Below the pieces are notes generated by a model, which worked only from the letters and a program-made list of their open reading frames with translations, was not told the origin of the DNA and ran no database searches. 18,167 nt of DNA from Halovenus sp. (GTDB taxonomy: Archaea; Halobacteriota; Halobacteria; Halobacteriales; Haloarculaceae), in NCBI GenBank assembly GCA_003551945.1, contig PUNZ01000077.1, positions 1 through 18,167 of the forward strand, read 5' to 3'. Made by a program: the position numbers and the translations under genes. How positions within the stretch are numbered: the first letter of the stretch is position 1; each line of letters begins with the position of its first letter. Shown here piece by piece: positions 6,453-14,860 of this stretch.

Positions 6453-8741
6453 TTACTTCCGTAATCGCTCTCTGTCGGCTTGTATTGTCGGGTCTCCGTA
6501 TTCGACGACGAGTTTGTCAACTGCTGCCCCAAGCGCCCGCATCGTCGCAGCACGCGAGTGATAACCTAACTCATCCCTGAGAACCTCCCACGGACGGGCT
6601 TGCAACGCTTTCATCACGAGCAATCGCTCCTCAGTGGCTGAAAGGAGTGTCTCCGTGGAAATAGTCGGGTCGGTCAAATACTGAAAAGCAAGTTGTCGTA
6701 CTGCTCGTGGAGCTGTTTCGAAAATTGCGGCACCGTTCCCAAGACCTGAAAGGATACGCCATTCGAATGTTGTGAGGTCCGGTGAAACCTGACCAGCGGT
6801 GGCGCGACAAACAGCGAGAATGATGTCCGGGTCAACCGTTGAAAGTGAATCAGAAACTGTCGCCGGGAAGCGCCGATAGAACCAGTCAGTATGGCGTGCG
6901 AGTAACGGTTCACCCGCCTCCGAAAGGGGGTCAAGCATCACTGCAGAGTGTTCACCGCTGCGGTCGTTTTTCGAAGTTGATAGGTGCACAGTTCGAAAGC
7001 CGTTCTCTTCCCAAAATGAAATCAGGCGGGGTGTTGCACCGAAACTAACTCCCAACCAGTCGCTAGCGGTCGTCTCTGACAGTGCCCGCTCCCGTAGTTG
7101 TGCAAGCAGGTGCGACCCTAATCCACGAGACCGCACCGCCTCGTGTGTCGCAATCCGAAGAATGCGATATCCCTGCTGTTTTGGGGCTGATTCATCGCGC
7201 AGTTGGCTTGCTAGCAGGTCTGGAATGAGATTTCCACGAACTCGCCTTCCCTCATACATCGCGCGACGGACTGTTTCGGAGAGACCACCCTCTTTGGCAA
7301 GCAGGGCAACTGAAACTGGATGGCCGTCATACAGCAGGGCGTGAACCGACACATTGGGTGCATCAAGAAGTCGGGCAAGGTCATTCGGCTCGGTATGGTA
7401 ATGTGCAAGCACAAGCAGACCGAAGAGTTCCTGCAACAGCGGTTCGTTCTGCTGAAGAGTTGCTGGAGACAGTGAGCGATACTCAACTGACTCCACTGTC
7501 GCGTCTTCGATAGCCGGCGCAACAGGTGGTCTGCCATGCAAGCAGAGTGCGCGAAAAGACCAAACTTCAAGCGGATCTCCCGATGCATATCGAATCGGCT
7601 CTAAAAGCGAGATATCGGTGACAGCGTGTCGACTGTCGACGAGTCGCTCTCGAAACCGAACGGCAAACCCCCTGCCAGTCCCCTCATAGCCATGGACCGT
7701 CGTGAGAAACGCGAGTCGGTCACAGGAAAGCAGTGAACTGAGCGTTCCGACCGGAATACCCGCTGCCTCATCAACGATGACACAATCTGGGTCATCAGGA
7801 AGGGCCTTGGCTTTTTGTGGTGGGACATACCGAATTCTCCCACCGGCAACTGTGACGATTGTATCAGTACCGTGACTTTGGGCAGTGTTCTCTTGGGGAC
7901 TGATTTCACCGACTGATTCGAAATAGGTGGTTGCCTGCTCAAAGAGAACGTTCGCATGTGTTCGCTTCGGTGCGGTGACCAGCACATCTGCACCATCAAG
8001 CGCAAGCGCGGCACTCGCTAGTCCTGCAACGCTTGATTTCCCTCTGCCTCGATGGGCTTCGATGACAACCGCTGCTGGTTCAGTTTCCAACGCCTCGAGC
8101 GCAAAGAGCGCATCCTGCTGGTCCTGGGTGAGGCAAGCCTCGTACGCTGAGGTTGGGAATAACCGAGTCTCCGGTGGGACCAGTTCCTCCGTTGGCAGAC
8201 GAGGCGGTGGATTGGTTAATCCCGTTTTTTCTAGAGAGCGTGTCTCAGCATCGATAATGGCGATACCCGGATGGACTTTCAGCGTGGCAATAAGCCGCTC
8301 TCGAAAGGTGGTACCGACATCCGCGGTGCTATACGGTGGGACAGCAAGGGTTTCATCGAAGCCGTCGCGGGTCTCAACCCACTGGTCAAACGGCGGGACC
8401 AGCAACAACAGTAGGCCTCCACCTGCGACAGTTCCCGTCACCCCGCCAAGGATGTTTGGCTCACACCGGTCGTGACAATCGAGAATTACAGCTTCCTGCG
8501 TTGAGCCGAGGACTGTCTGGTACTGGGTGGGCGAAATATGAGTGAATGCTGAGTAATCGCTATTGATAGCCCCATCAATTGGTTCCGGGCCGAGATAGAC
8601 CGTATCTTGCGCTGAAATCGCTGCAGCACGGATTGCCTCCAGTGCTCGCACTCGGGTTTGTTTTGGCGTGCCGGTCAGGACGAGGAGCCGACGCTCATTG
8701 ACCGCCTGTGCCTCGCGTCGGAGGTGTGCTGCAATCTCCAT
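6453..8741 (-). CDS. tmcA: tRNA(Met) cytidine N4-acetyltransferase TmcA
   Basis: This ATP- and acetyl-CoA-dependent enzyme makes N4-acetylcytidine in RNA; the E. coli relative acts on the wobble base of elongator tRNA(Met). The 762-residue protein has the full family layout. An N-terminal DUF1726-type domain (about 1-170) comes first. A RecA-like helicase module follows, with Walker A RGRGKSS (231-237), Walker B VIVDEAA (321-327) and a TTVHGYEGTGRGF motif (347-359). A GNAT acetyltransferase domain follows with the acetyl-CoA loop RSRGLG at 537-542 and GVSFGAT at 564-570. A C-terminal helical tRNA-binding region closes the protein. The start is ATG at 8741 with GGTGA at 8748-8752 (minus strand) as a ribosome site. 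It follows mvaD by 41 bases. Archaeal homologues may modify rRNA as well as tRNA, so the target is inferred. Confidence 0.94.
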   Translation of the reverse strand: MEIAAHLRREAQAVNERRLLVLTGTPKQTRVRALEAIRAAAISAQDTVYLGPEPIDGAINSDYSAFTHISPTQYQTVLGSTQEAVILDCHDRCEPNILGGVTGTVAGGGLLLLLVPPFDQWVETRDGFDETLAVPPYSTADVGTTFRERLIATLKVHPGIAIIDAETRSLEKTGLTNPPPRLPTEELVPPETRLFPTSAYEACLTQDQQDALFALEALETEPAAVVIEAHRGRGKSSVAGLASAALALDGADVLVTAPKRTHANVLFEQATTYFESVGEISPQENTAQSHGTDTIVTVAGGRIRYVPPQKAKALPDDPDCVIVDEAAGIPVGTLSSLLSCDRLAFLTTVHGYEGTGRGFAVRFRERLVDSRHAVTDISLLEPIRYASGDPLEVWSFRALCLHGRPPVAPAIEDATVESVEYRSLSPATLQQNEPLLQELFGLLVLAHYHTEPNDLARLLDAPNVSVHALLYDGHPVSVALLAKEGGLSETVRRAMYEGRRVRGNLIPDLLASQLRDESAPKQQGYRILRIATHEAVRSRGLGSHLLAQLRERALSETTASDWLGVSFGATPRLISFWEENGFRTVHLSTSKNDRSGEHSAVMLDPLSEAGEPLLARHTDWFYRRFPATVSDSLSTVDPDIILAVCRATAGQVSPDLTTFEWRILSGLGNGAAIFETAPRAVRQLAFQYLTDPTISTETLLSATEERLLVMKALQARPWEVLRDELGYHSRAATMRALGAAVDKLVVEYGDPTIQADRERLRK

Positions 8742-8782
8742 GGAATGTCACCAGCGACAATCAAATCCGGGAACAAAAACGC

Positions 8783-9763
8783 TCAAAAGAGGGCTTCGCT
8801 CTCGTCGAGCACCTGTGCAGGACCACCGAGGCGCCAGCGACGGGTTTCGACACCACAATCCGATACGGCAGCTTCCACTTCATCCACATACTCTGCAGTG
8901 GTGTTCACATAGACACTGGCTCCCGTATCGACCGAAAAGTAGACGGGGACCCCGGAGTCCTCTCTAAGTTCTCGAACCGCGTTGAATATCTCGATGGTTC
9001 GTGGCTGCCAGTAGACCCAGCCAGCAGGGCCGGTCATCGTCGTCGCCGCAAGCGAAAGTGAGTCATGCTCAGCAAGTTCGAACACACGGTCAAATTCCCC
9101 GTTTCGAAGGGCATCGCGCATGTCGGCAATCTGGCTGTGGATGTGCGCCATCCGTCCTTCAAACATATGGCTATCTGCGGCTTCTTTGTGGGCTTCTTCG
9201 GTTTCTTTGTACGCTGGAACCATCCCCGCGATAATCCGCAGGTCGGATTCGAACTCCTCGGGTGCGGTAATCCGCTCTGAGCGACAGTCATCGTCGTTGA
9301 GGCCCGTATAGAGATGTGAAAACGCGCCTGTCACTGCCCGAGCGGCTGACGAGGAGCCGCGGCGTGCAATCGTCGACACTTCGGGGTGGGTATAGTCGAG
9401 TTCTGCTGCTTCCGCAAGTGCAAGTGCAAGTGCCGCAAAGCCTGATGAAGAGGACCCAAAGCCGATATTTGTCGGGAAGGAGTTTTCCGATTCGAATCGA
9501 ACGGGCGTGTCTGTGTCAGCGAGCTCACGGACGTGGTCAACAACTGCTCGGATTCGTTCTGCACCTCTGCCTTCCACTGTCTCACCGTCCAGGACGTAGG
9601 TATCCTCAGTGAGCGACGTATCGAACTCAACGGTCGTTTTCGTGTGGCTTGGGGCAGTGCAAACGCTAATAGAATCGTGATACGGCAGACGCAGTGTTTC
9701 ATCGCGCATCCCGTGATACTTGATAAGGCCTTGGATTGGGTGAGCCTTTGCAGTTGCTTTCAT
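8783..9763 (-). CDS. mvaD: Phosphomevalonate / diphosphomevalonate decarboxylase
   Basis: A 326-residue soluble enzyme of the GHMP kinase superfamily in the mevalonate route to isoprenoid lipids. It resembles diphosphomevalonate decarboxylase, with a phosphate-binding loop at 95-111 (SFPTNIGFGSSSSGF), RRGSSSAARAVTGAF at 134-148, and SVDTGAS at 277-283. The last corresponds to the catalytic-aspartate motif of the family (Asp279). The Haloferax volcanii homologue acts on phosphomevalonate, producing isopentenyl phosphate that a separate kinase then phosphorylates. I expect the same here, but sequence alone does not prove the substrate. The start is ATG at 9763, just after an inverted repeat. 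The gene heads the mvaD-tmcA-DUF456 group and diverges from the Eis-like acetyltransferase. Confidence 0.9.
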   Translation of the reverse strand: MKATAKAHPIQGLIKYHGMRDETLRLPYHDSISVCTAPSHTKTTVEFDTSLTEDTYVLDGETVEGRGAERIRAVVDHVRELADTDTPVRFESENSFPTNIGFGSSSSGFAALALALAEAAELDYTHPEVSTIARRGSSSAARAVTGAFSHLYTGLNDDDCRSERITAPEEFESDLRIIAGMVPAYKETEEAHKEAADSHMFEGRMAHIHSQIADMRDALRNGEFDRVFELAEHDSLSLAATTMTGPAGWVYWQPRTIEIFNAVRELREDSGVPVYFSVDTGASVYVNTTAEYVDEVEAAVSDCGVETRRWRLGGPAQVLDESEALF

Positions 9764-9768
9764 ATCGA

Positions 9769-9787
9769 TACCGAGACAGCGTCGGTA
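9769..9787. promoter_or_regulatory. Inverted repeat just before mvaD (candidate operator)
   Basis: TACCGA (9769-9774) and TCGGTA (9782-9787) are perfect 6-base inverted repeats with a 7-base spacer. The element ends 5 bases before the mvaD start codon, between the expected TATA position and the start. A bound regulator there would block transcription. An RNA hairpin is the alternative if the transcript has a leader. Confidence 0.35.
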
Positions 9788-9895
9788 CTTGGCAGTTTTG
9801 AAGAAATCGTCTGGGGAACAATACCAGTTGAGACGTTGAGTTCACGAGCAACCCAAACCTCATACTGATAGTGCCTCCGGTGGAAACAAGCAGGT

Positions 9896-11101
9896 ATGTC
9901 CGAGTTTCTGCCAGTACCGAGCGAGCACCGTGGGGAGTATGAGCGGATTTTACGATACGCGTTCTCGCCAGCAGACGGCCCAGTGACTGAGCAAAAGGGC
10001 GATGAGTGGCCGCCTTCCTTGTTTGACCCACGTGGCGTATATCCCACCGAGCAAGGGGACATGAACACACCAGTGAGTGTCTGTAAACTCTATTATCTTG
10101 ACGCGCAGATTCGCGGTGCGTATCGAACAATTGGGGGGCTCGGTGCAGTCGCAACACCACCTGAGTATCGCCAGCACGGATATGCCCGCAAGCTTTGTCA
10201 AGGAGCCCTAACCGAATATCGAGAGAACAATGTGTCACTTGTGGCGCTCTGGCCCTTTGAAACCGGATTTTATCGGTCATTAGGCTGGGCAACAGCAAAC
10301 AAGGTTATCGAATATTCGATGGCTCCCGACGTATTGCCGTCAGCCCCTGTCGCTGGGGAGTTTGTTCCTATGGCCCCATCAGATTGGGATGACCTCCGTG
10401 CCGTTGAGGTAGCCGCAGGGAGTGAGGTGACACTCTCGTTGCGTCGGTCAGAGCAGTGGTGGGAGAAAAGAACGCTTGCCAACTGGGACGGTGGTGGGCA
10501 CCCATACTGTTACGGATATAAGCGAGAAGGTGAGTTAGCGGGATACCTCGTCTATACAGTTGATGAGGCGGAAAACGGCGAGTCGCTCGCTGTCCAGCAC
10601 CTAGCCTATACAGACGAAGCGGCATTTGATGCCCTCCTCACATTTCTCAGTCGACATGGGGCACAGATTGAAACCGTCTCACTGACAGTAGCACCAGACA
10701 TTCCGTTGTTTGACAGAGTTTCTCGACCTGATACGATTTCTGCGTCGATGTATCCGGGGCCGATGGTCCGGTTAACCACGCTTTCGGTCCTTGAATCGTT
10801 AGATTGGTCGCCGGTCGAACTCCCATTCACAATAGCCGTTTCTGACCCACTCCTTGACAGTCTTAACGGTCAATGGACCGTCAGAAGCCAAGATGGAGAA
10901 ATAACACTTACAGCCCGCAACGAATCCGTTAGGGAGCCAGAATTGGCGGTCGACATCGGAACGCTTTCACAGCTGTATATTGGGGCTACTGAGTTCCAAA
11001 CGGCACGACAACTGGGCCATGCAGAGTGCCAGGACTCGCTCGTTAACCCGCTTTCAAAGGTATTTCCACCCGAATTCGTGTGGTTGCAAGAATTTTACTG
11101 A
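9896..11101 (+). CDS. Eis-like GNAT N-acetyltransferase with SCP2-type C-terminal domain
   Basis: A 401-residue cytosolic acetyltransferase resembling the Eis (enhanced intracellular survival) family, which acetylates amines, including aminoglycosides in mycobacteria. The N-terminal GNAT domain has the acetyl-CoA signature VATPPEYRQHGYARKL (85-100) with R-x-x-G-x-A at 92-97. FETGFYRSLGW follows, where Tyr126 coincides with the position I recall for the catalytic tyrosine of mycobacterial Eis. A second GNAT-like region runs about 150-290, and the last part resembles the SCP2-like domain. The total length is almost that of Eis (402), and the chain ends in an aromatic residue, EFY. The start is ATG at 9896, with a TATA-like CATACTGATAG about 26 bases before it. 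It diverges from mvaD. Its substrate in an archaeon is unknown; a polyamine or protein amine is plausible. Confidence 0.82.
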   Translation: MSEFLPVPSEHRGEYERILRYAFSPADGPVTEQKGDEWPPSLFDPRGVYPTEQGDMNTPVSVCKLYYLDAQIRGAYRTIGGLGAVATPPEYRQHGYARKLCQGALTEYRENNVSLVALWPFETGFYRSLGWATANKVIEYSMAPDVLPSAPVAGEFVPMAPSDWDDLRAVEVAAGSEVTLSLRRSEQWWEKRTLANWDGGGHPYCYGYKREGELAGYLVYTVDEAENGESLAVQHLAYTDEAAFDALLTFLSRHGAQIETVSLTVAPDIPLFDRVSRPDTISASMYPGPMVRLTTLSVLESLDWSPVELPFTIAVSDPLLDSLNGQWTVRSQDGEITLTARNESVREPELAVDIGTLSQLYIGATEFQTARQLGHAECQDSLVNPLSKVFPPEFVWLQEFY

Positions 11102-11127
11102 ATAAAGACATCCCTAAGTCGGCCTGT

Positions 11128-11634
11128 TTAGTTGTCACCGGTCACTTTCTCTGCGACGAGTTCTGAACTCGGGTCAAGAAGGCTGTAGAGTCGGGCACCG
11201 ATAACGACCAACACTGGGATAGCAACAAACATGAACACAATATCGTAGACCCATTCAAAGCCGTCGAGGAGCGGGAGAATGGCACCAGCAAGGCCGCTGT
11301 GTGCAACGAGCACGGCAACAAGTACGATCAACCAGTACACTGCTCCAGCGGCGTGTTCAACGAGTTCTTGTGGTCCGTCAAGGCTCATCCGTGTCAATGT
11401 TGCGGCCTTTGGCGCAAGATGCACGAGAATGCCAACAAGGACGAGTGTAACTATGGCACCGACAATTGCGGCAAGGGTCACCGGCGTCTGCGGGATAACT
11501 CTATCGACGCCCGGAACGAGCGTCAGTAAATAGAGCATGACGACAAGCCAAATGGCGACCAACGTGAGTTTTGTGACTGACCGAACTGTCTTGCTGTCAA
11601 CCGATTGTTGGAGGTTTGCTTTACTGAGGGTCAT
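11128..11634 (-). CDS. Four-helix membrane protein after the nuo operon
   Basis: A 168-residue protein with four predicted membrane helices at about 22-42, 53-74, 99-123 and 128-151. It has a charged N-terminus and a conserved-looking central loop (LTRMSLDGPQELVEHAAG). I do not recognise the family. The start is ATG at 11634; a GTG at 11646 four codons upstream is the alternative. A TATA-like stretch (GTTTTATCT on the minus strand at 11664-11672) lies about 34 bases before the ATG, so it probably has its own promoter despite being in line with nuoN 126 bases upstream. It converges with the Eis-like gene, with a gap of 26 bases. A role in the complex I operon is not shown. Confidence 0.72.
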   Translation of the reverse strand: MTLSKANLQQSVDSKTVRSVTKLTLVAIWLVVMLYLLTLVPGVDRVIPQTPVTLAAIVGAIVTLVLVGILVHLAPKAATLTRMSLDGPQELVEHAAGAVYWLIVLVAVLVAHSGLAGAILPLLDGFEWVYDIVFMFVAIPVLVVIGARLYSLLDPSSELVAEKVTGDN

Positions 11635-11682
11635 GTCTACACCCACAGCTACACACTTGGGGAAAGATAAAACGGAAACTCA

Positions 11683-11708
11683 CTAAAGCGGTGTTAAGCC
11701 AACTTTAG
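11683..11708. repeat. Inverted repeat downstream of nuoN
   Basis: CTAAAG (11683-11688) and CTTTAG (11703-11708) are inverted with 14 bases between them. They lie in the 125-base gap between nuoN and the small membrane protein, upstream of its TATA-like box. This may be a hairpin at the end of the nuo transcript or a regulatory site. The evidence is weak. Confidence 0.25.
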
Positions 11709-11759
11709 CCCGATTTGGTCAAGTGAGAAAACGTCGGTTAGAATGTTTATCGCAACTGA

Positions 11760-13286
11760 TTATGGTGGTGTAATCATTTCGGCAGCCGTCTGTGCGTACT
11801 CCACGACGAATCCGAAGCCGGGGAGCAAGAGCACGGTAACCAGTGCAGCCAGTGCAATGGCAGTGTAGAGTCCAACCGGATAGCTGGTTATCTCCAAACT
11901 CTCGCTTGGTTCCTCAACCCACATCGCCTTGACAACGCGGGTGTAGTAGTACAGCGAGACGGCGCTGTTAACGATGAGCGCAATTGCGAGCAGTGCCACA
12001 CCACCTTCAATGGACGCCCACAGGAGGTAGAACTTTGAGAGGAAACCACCGCCCAGTGGGAGGCCAGCCAGCGTAAAGAGGAATAAGCTCATCGCGGCGG
12101 CAGCGAATGGTGCCTGCGTTGCCAACCCATTGTAATCTTCGATTCGCCGACCGACCCCCCAGTACTCGACAAGGGCAATGACCAGGAACGCACCGGTGTT
12201 CATGAAGCCGTAGACGAACAGGTGGGCCATTCCGGAACCGAGGATGAAAGCCTGATTCCCGCCGGTAAGTGCGGCAAGAGCAATCAGGACATATCCGGCA
12301 TGTCCAATCGAGGAATACGCCAGCATCCGTTTGACATTCGTCTGTTTGAGGGCTGCAAAGTTTGCGACTGTCATCGTCACGATGGCGAGCACTTGGAACG
12401 CAACAATCCAGTCCACCGTGTCACCGACTGCGCCAATTGGGAAGACGTCGACAAACACGCGGAACGTGATGACAAAGCCTGCTGCTTTCGATGCCGATGA
12501 GAGGAAGCCGGAGATTGGTGCGGGTGCACCTTCGTAAGCCTCCGGTGCCCAGAAGTGGAACGGAACGGCGGCAATCTTGAAACCGAACCCAGCGAGAATC
12601 ATCAGGATTCCGATGCCGAGAATTCCGTTTCCACCGGTGATATCACCCTCAACGATGGCCTCTGTCACGGCACCAAACTGGAGCGAGCCAGTTGCGACAT
12701 AGATGAGCGAGATACCGTAGATGAGGATACCTGACGAGAGCGCGCCGATGAGGAAGTATTTCAATCCTCCCTCGACGCTTCCGCGGTTGTGTTTCAACGA
12801 GGCTACGAGCGCATAGGAAGGCAGCGATGCCAGTTCGATGCTAATGAATGCAACAACAAAACTGTTCGAGACAGCAACCATTGCCATCCCTGTCGCTGCC
12901 AGTAGCGTGAGCGTGTAATACTCCGCTTGATACGGGTGGTCTTTGAGATAATCGTAGCTCGCAATAATCACCAGGAGGGTGACGCTTGCGATGATGGCGA
13001 TGAAAAACAGCGCCATCCCGTCAACCACGATGTTTTCGTTAAACAGCGTGATGGCTCCAGCGTTAGCTGGCTCCCCTTCACGTGGTTGTCCGGTTCCGGC
13101 GACAAGGAACCAGCCAGTGATAAGGAGCGTCAGCAACGTCCCAACGCCTGAGACGCCAGCAATCCAGATTGCGGCATTTTCGTCTTCCGGTGCTAATGCA
13201 TCCACCACGAGCAAGAACAACGCGGTGATTGCAAGCACGATAGGCGGTGCAAGTGCGGTCCACTCCTGTAGAATGAATTCAGTCAT
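11760..13286 (-). CDS. nuoN: Complex I-like quinone reductase subunit N
   Basis: An antiporter-like proton-pumping subunit of the membrane arm of complex I. The 508-residue protein has about 14 membrane helices. It contains the conserved helix pattern with Glu151 (FISIELASLPSYALV), Lys237 (GFGFKIAAVPFHFWAPEAYEG) and Lys267 (SSASKAAGF), the charged residues of the family's proton channel. It is the last gene of the minus-strand set. Its ATG overlaps the nuoM stop by four bases (ATGA), and a strong ribosome site GGAGGTG sits at 13294-13300, so translation is coupled. Length is close to that of bacterial NuoN. The partner dehydrogenase is probably not NADH-dependent, since archaeal complexes of this type lack the NADH-binding module. 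The donor here cannot be read from these genes. Confidence 0.95.
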   Translation of the reverse strand: MTEFILQEWTALAPPIVLAITALFLLVVDALAPEDENAAIWIAGVSGVGTLLTLLITGWFLVAGTGQPREGEPANAGAITLFNENIVVDGMALFFIAIIASVTLLVIIASYDYLKDHPYQAEYYTLTLLAATGMAMVAVSNSFVVAFISIELASLPSYALVASLKHNRGSVEGGLKYFLIGALSSGILIYGISLIYVATGSLQFGAVTEAIVEGDITGGNGILGIGILMILAGFGFKIAAVPFHFWAPEAYEGAPAPISGFLSSASKAAGFVITFRVFVDVFPIGAVGDTVDWIVAFQVLAIVTMTVANFAALKQTNVKRMLAYSSIGHAGYVLIALAALTGGNQAFILGSGMAHLFVYGFMNTGAFLVIALVEYWGVGRRIEDYNGLATQAPFAAAAMSLFLFTLAGLPLGGGFLSKFYLLWASIEGGVALLAIALIVNSAVSLYYYTRVVKAMWVEEPSESLEITSYPVGLYTAIALAALVTVLLLPGFGFVVEYAQTAAEMITPP

Positions 13287-14860
13287 CGCAGAACACCTCC
13301 GAGGACATCAACAGCAACTGTCGCGGTGGCCAATCCCTCATCAACGAGCGGCGAGACAGCATCCTGAATCACCTGATAGATGAGGTCAGGGTTGACACCG
13401 AGCAGGATGACCAAGCCGATAAGCACCACCAACGGTGCAATATCATGTACCGGAGCTCGGCCAAGGTCATAGTCAGTTTCTAGTTCGTACTCGCCAAAGA
13501 GCGTCCGTTGCATGGCCCACAGCAGGTAGCCGGCGACGAGGACGATACCGAACATCGCCATCGCGGTAACCAGCGGTGCTGCTGTGATGACTGCCGATTC
13601 GAACGCACCAATGAAGATGAGCACTTCAGCCGCGAACCCGCTCATCAACGGCAGCCCCATATAGCCAAACGCACCGGCGATGAAAATCGCAACGGTATAT
13701 GGCATCTTGTCGAACAGACCGCCCATGTCACCGACCATGCGCGTGTGCGTGGCATTGTAAATGACACCGACGGTCATGAACATCAGTCCCGAAATGAGTC
13801 CGTGACTGACCATCTGGAAGGTTGCGCCACCCATTCCGTGTGGAGTGAAAGCAACCAGCCCGACGATTACGTACCCCATCGACGAGATCGAGGAGTACGC
13901 AACGATGCGTTTCAGGTCGCGCTGGGCCATTGCAAGGAGCGCTCCGTAGATAATGCTAATGACACCAACAACGGCAATGACCAAGGCATACTGGACAGCA
14001 ATGTCCGGGAGCATCGTGAAGTTGAACCGGAGCAGGGCGTAGGTACCCATTTTCAGGAGGACACCGGCCAGCATCACAGAGACTGGCGTCGGTGCCTCAA
14101 CGTGTGCGTCCGGAAGCCACGTGTGGAATGGGACGACGGGAACCTTCACCGCAAAGCCGAGGAACAACAACAGGAACACCACGGCCTTCACGTCAAAGGC
14201 GGCGATTCCGAGCAGGCTAATTTCTCCGAGTGTCTCCGCCGCGAGGACTGCCTCGGTAATTGCTGGGAGCGAGAGGACCGTGAGCCCATCAAGGTTGAGA
14301 ACCATCAGGAACAGCCCGATGAACATCACAAGCGAACCAACGTTCGTGTAAATCAGGAACTTGATAGCTGCGTATTTTCGTCGTGGGCCGCCCCAGCGAG
14401 CAATCAGGAAGTACATCGGAATGAGGACGAACTCCCAGAAGATGAACCAGACGAAGAAATCGAGCGCGACGAAGACGCCAATCAGTGAGGTCTCCATCAG
14501 CAGCATGAAGCCGTAGAACTGTGATTGGTCCTCTTTTATTGGCGTCCACGACGAAATCATCGCTAGCGTGGTCAGGACAGTCGTCAGCGCAAGCAGTGGG
14601 AAACTGACACCGTCGACACCGACGTGCCACTGGAGCGTGTACTGGCCGAGTTCGAACCACTCTTGCTGGGTTTCAAAGGCAATAGTGCTCCCGTCTCGAA
14701 GCGCGTTACCGGACGCATCGAAGGACAACCACATGATTGCGGTCCCAATAATCGGGAGGACGCTGAGCGTGGTTGCGAGTTTCGCCGCATAGCGGTCTGG
14801 CGCGAGGAACACGACAAACGCACTTGCGAGTGTGACCGCAAGGAGGAGTTCAATCAACAT
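13283..14860 (-). CDS. nuoM: Complex I-like quinone reductase subunit M
   Basis: A second antiporter-like proton-pumping subunit of the membrane arm, 525 residues with about 14 helices. It shows the conserved glutamate Glu143 (FVWFIFWEFVLIP), Lys239 (GFAVKVPVVPFHTWLPDAHVEAPTP), and YSSISSMGYV further on. The start is chosen as ATG at 14860, which overlaps the nuoL stop by one base (TAATG). The open frame extends four codons to a GTG at 14872, but the coupled ATG fits the operon better. The upstream purine-rich GGAGGGTGG inside nuoL could serve as a ribosome site. It overlaps nuoN by four bases. Confidence 0.95.
   Translation of the reverse strand: MLIELLLAVTLASAFVVFLAPDRYAAKLATTLSVLPIIGTAIMWLSFDASGNALRDGSTIAFETQQEWFELGQYTLQWHVGVDGVSFPLLALTTVLTTLAMISSWTPIKEDQSQFYGFMLLMETSLIGVFVALDFFVWFIFWEFVLIPMYFLIARWGGPRRKYAAIKFLIYTNVGSLVMFIGLFLMVLNLDGLTVLSLPAITEAVLAAETLGEISLLGIAAFDVKAVVFLLLFLGFAVKVPVVPFHTWLPDAHVEAPTPVSVMLAGVLLKMGTYALLRFNFTMLPDIAVQYALVIAVVGVISIIYGALLAMAQRDLKRIVAYSSISSMGYVIVGLVAFTPHGMGGATFQMVSHGLISGLMFMTVGVIYNATHTRMVGDMGGLFDKMPYTVAIFIAGAFGYMGLPLMSGFAAEVLIFIGAFESAVITAAPLVTAMAMFGIVLVAGYLLWAMQRTLFGEYELETDYDLGRAPVHDIAPLVVLIGLVILLGVNPDLIYQVIQDAVSPLVDEGLATATVAVDVLGGVLR

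Noticed and set aside
9414..9433. Tandem GCAAGT repeats (three copies)
   Set aside because: They fall in the mvaD coding region and simply encode an Ala-Leu repeat in a helix of the GHMP fold. There is no sign of a repeat element.
9713..9724. Twelve-base identity GTGATACTTGAT with 4871-4882
   Set aside because: One copy is inside mvaD coding sequence and the other in the sppA downstream gap. With no flanking similarity it is most simply coincidence.
13508..14488. Long + strand open frame of 326 codons opposite nuoM
   Set aside because: It is fully antisense to a well-supported nuoM, very polar and rich in His, Asn and Glu, with no domain pattern. It is an open-frame shadow caused by codon bias.
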